Origin: an uncultured Clostridia bacterium
GTDB taxonomy: Bacteria > Bacillota > Clostridia > TANB77 > UBA1234
Length of the DNA: 64,000 bases
Reading direction: 5' to 3'
NCBI GenBank assembly: GCA_934149405.1
Contig: CAKPEV010000002.1
Span: 62,001-126,000 of the forward strand
Under the pieces are notes generated by a model. That model saw only the letters and a list, made by a program, of their open reading frames with translations. It was not told where the DNA came from and did no database searches. The translations under genes were made by a program, and so were the position numbers. Of the stretch, positions 11,334 to 18,027 are shown piece by piece (within the stretch, counting starts at the first letter, position 1; every line of letters starts with the position of its first letter).

Positions 11334-11409
11334 TGGTCGGAGTGACACGATTTGAACGTGCGACCTCTTGGTCCCGAACCAAGCGCTCTACCAACTGAGC
11401 CACACCCCG
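11334..11409 (-). tRNA. tRNA-Pro (anticodon CGG)
   Basis: 76 nt on the minus strand including encoded CCA. The acceptor stem CGGGGTG pairs with CACTCCG (one G-T). The anticodon stem is CTTGG/CCAAG, with loop TTCGGGA giving anticodon CGG (reads CCG). D and T arms are canonical. Divergent from the tRNA-Pro gene at 11585. Confidence 0.93.
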
Positions 11410-11584
11410 ATTACCTAAAAATTTTACCACAAGCACACTTACAGTTCAACTTTAGAAAGCATAAATTTTGCAAATATATTTTTAGTTCTTTCGTTACATT
11501 ATGTGTAATTAAAAAAGAATTTTAAAAAAATTGCAAAAAAGTGTTGTATTTTTCAAAAAAACATGTTAAGATATAGCTTGTTAT

Positions 11585-11660
11585 CGGGGTGTGGCTCAGT
11601 TGGTAGAGTACGTGGTTTGGGACCATGGGGCCGGAGGTTCGAGTCCTCTCACCCCGACCA
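11585..11660 (+). tRNA. tRNA-Pro (anticodon TGG)
   Basis: 76 nt with encoded CCA. Acceptor CGGGGTG/CACCCCG, anticodon stem CGTGG/CCATG, loop TTTGGGA (anticodon TGG). The 5' 27 nt are nearly identical to the divergent tRNA-Pro(CGG). The upstream 170 bp are AT-rich and hold no gene. Confidence 0.93.
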
Positions 11661-11661
11661 T

Positions 11662-11702
11662 AAAAAGCTGTTTTGAAGTAAAACTTCTAAACAGCTTTTT
11701 TT
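11662..11702 (+). terminator. terminator after tRNA-Pro(TGG)
   Basis: Inverted repeat AAAAAGCTGTTT / AAACAGCTTTTT with inner AGAAG-type pairing, ending in a T7 run. Confidence 0.9.
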
Positions 11703-11747
11703 ATATCGATTTATTAGTATTTAGCAGTTACACTTAGGAATGCTGTA

Positions 11748-12320
11748 TTACTCCTTCACATAACTCTTAACTATCTCCAATGCTCTTTCAGCATTTTCGC
11801 CTTTTATTCCTTTATTTATTGCTACTATTGCATCTTCTCCTTTTTTTGATTCAAACACAATGAAATTCCATTCGTTATCATAATAATATCCAGCACTGAT
11901 TTTTTTACCATTTTCTAATGTTATTTCTTTATGCTCTAAGCCCGTTCCACAAACTCCAAACATTCCATTATAAAATCCAATGTCTATTTCGCCAGAGAAA
12001 TTATCATTATAAATTCTAACACCTTTTTTATACTGTGTATCTCCTGATATTTCTTCATATTTCCAATTTTCTGGCACTTTTAATGATATTTTTTCGCCAC
12101 TACTTTCGATTTCTAACTTATTATATTTTAGTGTTTCTTCTTTTAAAGTTTGTTTTTCACCAGACTTAGTTTCTTCTACACTAGGTCTGTATTTTACACC
12201 CCATGTGCTAAAAATCACTTCCTCGTTGTGTCTCATTCTATCCATATCAATTTTATATGCACTTAGTATTCCAACCATCACTAACATAACAATTACTATA
12301 AAAATTTGACCTTTTTTCAT
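11748..12320 (-). CDS. hypothetical membrane-anchored protein
   Basis: 190 residues, not recognised. A short basic N-terminus and one hydrophobic segment (about 4-20) suggest export with an N-terminal anchor. A charged linker containing SGEKQ and SSGEK follows, then a soluble domain (about 75-188) with VPENWKYEE near its start. That start resembles small bacterial proteins with a lipoprotein-like beta fold, but I cannot place it in a family. No Cys suitable for a lipobox is visible. The start ATG follows TTAGGAGG at good distance. Monocistronic in appearance. Confidence 0.6.
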   Translation of the reverse strand: MKKGQIFIVIVMLVMVGILSAYKIDMDRMRHNEEVIFSTWGVKYRPSVEETKSGEKQTLKEETLKYNKLEIESSGEKISLKVPENWKYEEISGDTQYKKGVRIYNDNFSGEIDIGFYNGMFGVCGTGLEHKEITLENGKKISAGYYYDNEWNFIVFESKKGEDAIVAINKGIKGENAERALEIVKSYVKE

Positions 12321-12391
12321 TTATATTTCGCCTCCTAATTATTAGACAACAAAATATTTGTAAAGTCTCTCGTATCTTCTTTGATTAAACC

Positions 12392-12440
12392 AAAAAAGTA
12401 GAAGAGCTATATAAAAATAATTTTATATCCTCTTCTACTC
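12392..12440 (-). terminator. terminator of the blaI-blaR1/M23 operon
   Basis: In the minus direction AGTAGAAGAG pairs with CTCTTCTACT, followed by TTTTTT. It lies in the 322-bp gap 12321-12642, which otherwise shows only AT-rich DNA and no gene. Confidence 0.75.
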
Positions 12441-12642
12441 ATCATATATTGTGGCCAGTAAAATTTTTATTTATGAAAATATTTGTATTCCTTGTTATAT
12501 ATAACACTTACTTTTTATATCCTATAGGCATCATCTCCTTTTCTTATGATGTCTTTATTATATAATCCGATTGTGTATATTTCTTGTCTTTTATTTGAAC
12601 CTATTGAAAACTTTTTAGGTACTTTTGTGTATTTTCTGTTAA

Positions 12643-14035
12643 TTACTTTTCGTATATTTGATTTACATCTATGTACTCTCCACTTTTATTTTGAAGTTCA
12701 AAATGCAAATGTGGACCTGTTGCCATTCCTGTACTTCCAACAATCATTATTGTCTCTCCGGCTACTACTTCTTCCCCCTCACTTACTAATATTTTTGAAC
12801 CATGTGCATATGATGAAATACTTCCATCTTTATGTTCTATTTTTATGTTGTTTCCTTTTGAAGAATTATAGCCCGCATATATTACTTTTCCACTAGCTAT
12901 TGCCACAATTTCATCTGTTTCCGATGAAGCCACATCAACTCCTGTATGCAATATTTTTTCACCTGTAACAGCATGTTCTCTTTCACCAAACCTAGCTGTT
13001 ATTTCTCCACCTTTAAGTGGTTCTACAATTATTTCATCTTCTTTAGCCTCAATTTTTTCTATGCTAATTTCTTTTGCATCTACTTTATCGCTTGCAAGTG
13101 ATATCGTTATAAATGATAAAAGAACAATTAGTGTTGTAACTAATAACATCGAGGTTTTTGTATCTATTTTTATTTGCTTCATTTGCCTTATTCTCCTTTC
13201 AATTTCAATTTTTCCACCACATATATTGGGTATAAAAGATTCTATATTGCTATTAACAGCCAATACTTTTAATAGTGTTTTTGCATATTCTTTTTCATCC
13301 TTCTCTGAGTATATTATTTTCTCATCTATTGAATATTCTAAATCTTGTTTTATAAAATAATCTGCAATATAAATAAGTGGATTGAACCAATATATTCTTT
13401 TTAATACTCCTAAAATCATGTATATCATGTGATGGCCTAATTTGTAATGATTTAGTTCATGCATAAAAATAAGTCTTAGTTCATCTAAACTAAAGTTCAA
13501 ATTCTTGCTATTTAATAATATTTTTGTATGAACTATACCATAAATAGAAGGTGTTTTAATTTTTTCTTGAATTACTAGTTTTATATCTTTTTTTATTTTT
13601 AATTCTTTTTTGCATTCTTCTAATATTTTCAAAGTATCTTTTGAAACTTTTTCTTCATTTTTTATTTGTCCGCAATACTGCATAAAAATAAGAATCGTAT
13701 AAAATAAGTAAAATTGTGATACCAGCCCATATTTCAGCTATTGACATAGATTTCTTTTCTTCATTTTCTTCCATAAGTGTATCAGTCATATATGTTTTTG
13801 TCTTATCTATAGAAATAATCTTTCTTTCTGAAATTATATTTTTTACACTTATATTACTTTTAAAATTCATAGGGAATATCAGCGTGCAAATGAAAACTAT
13901 CCATAACAAGCATATTTTTGAAAAACTAATCTTATTTTTTGCGACAGTTCTAATAATCATAGTAATGGCAAAAATTATGCTCGCTACTGTCGACATGGAT
14001 AATACATTTGAAAATATCTCTTGTAAAAATATCAT
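12643..14035 (-). CDS. BlaR1/MecR1-type M56 metalloprotease fused to M23 (LytM) peptidase, needs +1 shift
   Basis: 463 residues when read through the CGG at 13670-13672. N-terminal membrane helices (about 10-30, 42-60, 100-119) are followed by the M56 zinc protease with HELNH at 192-196 and the NPLIY segment. A further membrane segment lies around 290-310. The C-terminus is an extracytoplasmic M23 domain with HTGVD (HxxxD) and HLHFE (HxH), so its zinc site looks complete. In BlaR1 the extracellular sensor is a penicillin-binding domain; here an M23 murein peptidase takes its place. The start ATG follows GGGAGGA, 11 bp after the blaI stop, so the two genes form an operon. The sensor partner of BlaI would be this protein. 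The signal it senses is unknown. Confidence 0.82.
13669..13675 (-). other. CGG +1 frameshift site in blaR1-M23 gene
   Basis: Codons read TTG-CGG-A. The zero frame hits TGA after four more sense codons. Skipping the C gives TTG-GGA (Leu-Gly122), and the M56 domain continues to the HELNH motif without a gap. Confidence 0.85.
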
Positions 14036-14046
14036 GCTCTTCCTCC

Positions 14047-14406
14047 CTATTCATCTATAAGTTTCATGAGTTCTTCTAAATCACTTTTGGTCAACTTTTT
14101 ATTTTTAGCAAATGCAACTATCATGTTTTCTATTGAACCATTATATACTTTATCTATAAAATTGGTTGTTTCTTTTGTTTTGTAATCGTATTCTGTAATT
14201 ATTGGTTTGTATTTTATTAAAGTTCCCTTACTTTTTTTTGCCTCAACAATCCCTTTTGAAACAAGCCTCGAAACTAATGTCATTATCGTATTACTTTTCC
14301 ACTCATTTTTTTTACTCACATTTTCAACAATCTCTATTGATGTACTTTCTCCATTCTCCCATAAAAATTTCATAATTTCTAATTCTGACTTTGAAATATC
14401 CTTCAT
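14047..14406 (-). CDS. blaI: BlaI/MecI-family transcriptional repressor
   Basis: 119 residues, standard length. N-terminal winged helix (ISKSELEIMKFLWENG, NTIMTLVSRLVSKGIV) and a C-terminal helical dimerisation tail. BlaI-type repressors bind TACA-N-TGTA dyads as dimers and are cut by their BlaR1-type partner. The start is ATG 14406, 8 bp after GGAGGAGG; an in-frame upstream start would overlap the ribosome site. Two dyads sit in its promoter, so autoregulation is very likely. In the operon with the M56-M23 gene it may control cell-wall stress rather than a beta-lactamase, since none is visible nearby. Confidence 0.92.
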   Translation of the reverse strand: MKDISKSELEIMKFLWENGESTSIEIVENVSKKNEWKSNTIMTLVSRLVSKGIVEAKKSKGTLIKYKPIITEYDYKTKETTNFIDKVYNGSIENMIVAFAKNKKLTKSDLEELMKLIDE

Positions 14407-14424
14407 TAAAACTACCTCCTCCAT

Positions 14425-14481
14425 AAAACTACATATGTAGTTTTATATTTATATACTACACTTGTAGTTTTACTTTGTCAA
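14425..14481 (-). promoter_or_regulatory. blaI operon promoter with two BlaI operators
   Basis: Minus-strand promoter with -35 TTGACA (14476-14481), a 17-bp spacer and -10 TAGTAT (14453-14458). Operator 2, ACTACAAGTGTAGT (14455-14468 in this orientation), covers the -10 and spacer. Operator 1 is the perfect 20-bp palindrome AAAACTACATATGTAGTTTT (14425-14444), just downstream. Confidence 0.85.
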
Positions 14482-14566
14482 TATAATAATTTCATGTTTT
14501 ATTCGTATCTTTGATAAATTTATGTTAAAATGGGTGCATACACTTATGCAAGAAAGGAGCTCCTTA

Positions 14567-15571
14567 ATGGAAGAAAACAATTTAATAATCTATAAAAATA
14601 GTAATGGTGAGATTGTAGTAGATGCTCTTTATAAAGATGAAACATTATGGTTATCCCAAAAAGGAATGTCAAAAGTATTTGAATGTTCTACTGATAATAT
14701 TAGTCTTCATTTAAAACATATATTTGAAGATAATGAATTGGATAAAAACTCAGTTACCGAGAAATGCTCGTTAACTGCCGATGACGGCAAAAAATATAAT
14801 ACAACAATATATAGTTTAGATGCTATTATTGCAGTTGGATATAGAATCAATTCCAAAAAAGCAACTGAATTTAGAATATGGGCAACAAAAATTTTAAAGG
14901 AATATATTACAAAAGGCTTTGCATTAAATGATGAAAAATTTGTTAACGGAAATAAATATGATTCAAAATATTTTGATGAATTATTGGAACGTATTAAAAC
15001 AATTAGAGTCAGTGAAAGAATGGCATATCAAAAAATTACTGATTTATTTATTGCTACCTCAACCGACTATAATCCTAAATCAGAAGAAGCATATGCTTTT
15101 TTTAAAATAGTCCAAAACAAGTTACATTATGCTATAAGCGGACATACTGCTGCAGAACTTATTTATAGTAGAGCAAATAGTACTAAAAATAATATGGGGC
15201 TTACATCTTGGAAAAATTCTCCTGATGGTTTAATATATAAATATGATGTAGTTATCGCAAAAAATTATTTAAATGAAGAAGAAATGAATAATTTAAAAGA
15301 TTTAACAAATATGTTTTTAGTATTTGCTGAAGATGAGGCAAAACAAAGACATGTAATGACAATGCAAGAATGGATAAATGCAACAGATGAGCTATTAAAA
15401 TTCAGAAGGAAAAAAGTGCTAAATGATAGTGGAACGATATCTCATAAAAAAGCAATAGAGAAAGCCGAAAAAGAATATGAAAAATTCAGAGTAATACAAG
15501 ATCAAAAATATATATCTTCAATGGATAAATTTTATGATAAATATTTGAATGAAAGTAATAATAATGAGTAA
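14567..15571 (+). CDS. RhuM-family protein
   Basis: 334 residues; reads as the Virulence_RhuM family. These proteins have an N-terminal Bro/KilA-N-like DNA-binding region (LWLSQKGMSKVFECS, DNISLHLKHIF) and a central conserved part (GYRINSKKATEFRIWATKIL, SERMAYQKITDLFIAT, HTAAELIYSRA). The C-terminus is a long charged helix. RhuM genes are often phage- or island-linked and their function is not settled. The start is ATG 14567, 7 bp after AGAAAGGAG. Strand and isolation differ from the flanking blaI operon, in keeping with transfer, but no integrase or repeats are visible. Confidence 0.85.
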   Translation: MEENNLIIYKNSNGEIVVDALYKDETLWLSQKGMSKVFECSTDNISLHLKHIFEDNELDKNSVTEKCSLTADDGKKYNTTIYSLDAIIAVGYRINSKKATEFRIWATKILKEYITKGFALNDEKFVNGNKYDSKYFDELLERIKTIRVSERMAYQKITDLFIATSTDYNPKSEEAYAFFKIVQNKLHYAISGHTAAELIYSRANSTKNNMGLTSWKNSPDGLIYKYDVVIAKNYLNEEEMNNLKDLTNMFLVFAEDEAKQRHVMTMQEWINATDELLKFRRKKVLNDSGTISHKKAIEKAEKEYEKFRVIQDQKYISSMDKFYDKYLNESNNNE

Positions 15572-15606
15572 ATTCCTAAAATATAATTTATAAAGGATGT
15601 GATTTT

Positions 15607-16440
15607 TTGTTAAAGATAGTTAAAGAAATTACCGAAGCAAAGAAAAGTACTGCAATTGTTTATTTTTCTCTTCGTTTTTTAGTTATAGTTTGTATGATTT
15701 TGCAAATTGTTCGTGGAGATTATAACAATGCTTTTTTATGTGCCTTTTCACTTTTTCTATTTGTTATTCCGTTTTTTGTACAGCAAAGATTTAAGATAAC
15801 TCTTCCAAATGCTTTAGAAATAATAATATTTTTATTTATTTTTGCTGCTGAAATACTCGGCGAAATAAATAACTTTTATCAATTATTTCCACATTGGGAT
15901 ACTATTTTACATACGATAAACGGATTCTTATGTGCAGGAATAGGTTTTTCACTTCTTGACTTATTAAACAATAACAGCAAAAGATTAAAATTATCTCCTA
16001 TTTACTTAGCGATTTTTTCATTTTGTTTTAGTATGACAATAGGAGTTTGCTGGGAGTTTTTCGAATACACTGCTGACAAATATTTTTATACAGATATGCA
16101 AAAAGACACTATTGTAAGTACCATTTCCACAGTAGAGCTAGACGAAACTAAATCAAACAAAGCCGTTACAATTAAAGATATTCAAAAAACTATCTTGTAC
16201 GATAAAGATGAAAATGAGCTTGCCACAATCGATGGTGGCTACTTAGACATAGGCATACAAGATACAATGGAAGATTTATTCGTAAATTTAATTGGTGCTG
16301 TGACATTTTCAATACTTGGATATTGCTATGTTTTAAATAAAAAGAAATACAAATTTATAAGAAAATTCATACCAGTGAAAACAGCTGATTACCAAAAATA
16401 CGTAGATAAAAAATATACTAAAAAAACAGATAAAGAATAA
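15607..16440 (+). CDS. multi-spanning membrane protein, DUF2238/YjdF-like
   Basis: 277 residues with about six membrane segments. Conserved-looking parts are PHWDTILHTINGFL, GIGFSLLDLL and WEFFEYTADKYF, which resemble the DUF2238 (YjdF-like) membrane proteins. A hydrophilic loop (about 175-220) precedes the last membrane segment, and the C-terminus is strongly basic. The probable start is TTG 15607 after AAAGGATG. Begins 35 bp after the RhuM gene, so the two may be co-transcribed. Function unknown. Confidence 0.7.
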   Translation: MLKIVKEITEAKKSTAIVYFSLRFLVIVCMILQIVRGDYNNAFLCAFSLFLFVIPFFVQQRFKITLPNALEIIIFLFIFAAEILGEINNFYQLFPHWDTILHTINGFLCAGIGFSLLDLLNNNSKRLKLSPIYLAIFSFCFSMTIGVCWEFFEYTADKYFYTDMQKDTIVSTISTVELDETKSNKAVTIKDIQKTILYDKDENELATIDGGYLDIGIQDTMEDLFVNLIGAVTFSILGYCYVLNKKKYKFIRKFIPVKTADYQKYVDKKYTKKTDKE

Positions 16441-16448
16441 ATGCATAC

Positions 16449-16482
16449 AAAAACCTCATTGAGAAATCAATGAGGTTTTTGT
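16449..16482. terminator. terminator between convergent genes
   Basis: AAAAACCTCATT / AATGAGGTTTTT with an 8-nt loop; symmetric, so it can serve both the membrane-protein gene (plus) and the pilin-like gene (minus). Confidence 0.9.
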
Positions 16483-16572
16483 TTCCTAATATTAAATTGT
16501 TTTATTTTTTAGTTTAGCTAAAACAAAAAACATCTTGTGTAAAATTCACGACTATTTTGAAAGACCAACCTT

Positions 16573-17010
16573 TTAAAAACTCCACTCATCTTCCAATCTA
16601 ATAAACTCTCCTGTCTCCGTATTTACAACATAAGATCTTGTTAGTTCTTTGTATGCTTCCAAACCAACACGTCCGGTTCTTTCTTCTACTTTCTTTATAT
16701 CTTTTTCACTTAAATAAAGTACGTAACCTTCTCCATATTCGTCTGCCTTATATGTTACTTTTAGCGCATTACTTAGCTCGATGCGCTTATAATCTATATC
16801 TACATCTATTAATTCTTTTGTTCCTGCTATCTCTAATGTAATTATTTCTCTTATTTTATCATCATCAATTGCAGCTTCTGCAGTATTTTTTGAGCCTATT
16901 GCATCGTCTACAACTCTGTTAGAAGAATTAATTGTAATTGCCGCAATAATTATGATTACTATTATAGTAATTACCAAATACATAAGTGAAAATCCTTTTT
17001 CGTTCTTCAA
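16573..17010 (-). CDS. type IV pilin-like (class III signal) small protein
   Basis: About 145 residues. The N-terminus has a prepilin-like pattern: basic tail, EKG cleavage context, then FSLMYLVITIIVIIIIAAI, a long hydrophobic helix. The Glu usually found at +5 is Tyr here. After the helix comes an amphipathic coil (VVDDAIGSKNTAEAAIDDDKI) and a small soluble domain. The start is chosen at TTG 17010, 5 bp after GGGTGG. The start of the large surface protein at 46755 has the same design, suggesting that both are handled by the same prepilin peptidase. The 277 bp upstream hold no gene. Confidence 0.7.
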   Translation of the reverse strand: MKNEKGFSLMYLVITIIVIIIIAAITINSSNRVVDDAIGSKNTAEAAIDDDKIREIITLEIAGTKELIDVDIDYKRIELSNALKVTYKADEYGEGYVLYLSEKDIKKVEERTGRVGLEAYKELTRSYVVNTETGEFIRLEDEWSF

Positions 17011-17287
17011 ATATACCACCCTCTCATAAATTTATATATATTATAACATTATATTAACAAATTATCTTCATATTTTCACGTAAAATTTACATTTAAATTT
17101 ATGTATATTAATCCTTCGACGAAGCCTACCATTTTCTACAAATCTCACCGCATTATTACTTTAAACTTAGCACAAATCAATAAAAATCACATGTTCGCAT
17201 ATTTTAATTTACTCAATTTTATGATATACTTTCCTAGTTAAATCTTACACATATATTCATTAAATAAAAGAAAAGAAAGGAAATAAA

Positions 17288-18013
17288 ATGAAACAAATTT
17301 TAAGTAGTATTAGAAAAGCCGTAGAGGATTACAATATGATAGAAGAAGGAGATAAAATTGCTGTTGCACTTTCTGGTGGAAAAGATAGTTTGACACTTCT
17401 TTTAGCCTTAAAAAACCTTCAACGTTTCTATCCAAAACATTTTGAACTTATGGCTCTTACAATCGATCCAGGTTCTAATGTTTTTGATACAACTGAACTT
17501 GAGGCTTTTTGTGAAGAGCAAAATATAGAATACGTAATAGAAAGAACAAACATTAAAGAGGTAGTTTTCGATATAAGAAAAGAAAAAAATCCATGTTCAT
17601 TATGTGCGAATCTTAGACGTGGTGCACTAAACGGAGTGGCAGAAGCCAATGGTTGCAATAAAGTTGCTCTTGGTCACCATCAAGATGATGTTATTGAGAC
17701 TTTTTTTCTTAGCTTATTTTACGAAGGTAACATACATACCTTTTCACCAACAACTTATCTTTCAAGAAAAAATATAGTAACAATAAGACCAATGATTTAT
17801 GTAACAGAAAAAGATATTAAAAGCTTTGTAAAAAGAAATCCAGTTCCAGTAATGAAAAAGACTTGCGAAATGGATGGTAAAAGTAAAAGAGAATATATGA
17901 AAGATTTAATAAAATCTTTAACAAAAGATATTCCAAGGCTTAGAGCTTGTGTGTTTGGTGCAATTCAACGCTCTAACATACCTGGATGGAAATTAGAAGA
18001 AAAAAACAAATGA
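17288..18013 (+). CDS. ttcA: tRNA 2-thiocytidine(32) synthetase TtcA-like
   Basis: PP-loop ATPase that thiolates cytidine 32 in some tRNAs. 241 residues. SGGKDSLTLL (PP-loop) near residue 28, the PCSLCANLRRG motif (the CxxC pair of TtcA) near 98, GHHQDDVIET near 127, and a third Cys in KKTCEMDG. These three cysteines fit the iron-sulfur-type TtcA family. The start ATG follows GAAAGGAAA. The TtcA family also contains close relatives of unknown tRNA target, so the exact substrate is inferred. Confidence 0.85.
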   Translation: MKQILSSIRKAVEDYNMIEEGDKIAVALSGGKDSLTLLLALKNLQRFYPKHFELMALTIDPGSNVFDTTELEAFCEEQNIEYVIERTNIKEVVFDIRKEKNPCSLCANLRRGALNGVAEANGCNKVALGHHQDDVIETFFLSLFYEGNIHTFSPTTYLSRKNIVTIRPMIYVTEKDIKSFVKRNPVPVMKKTCEMDGKSKREYMKDLIKSLTKDIPRLRACVFGAIQRSNIPGWKLEEKNK

Positions 18014-18027
18014 AAGGAGGTTTCCTT

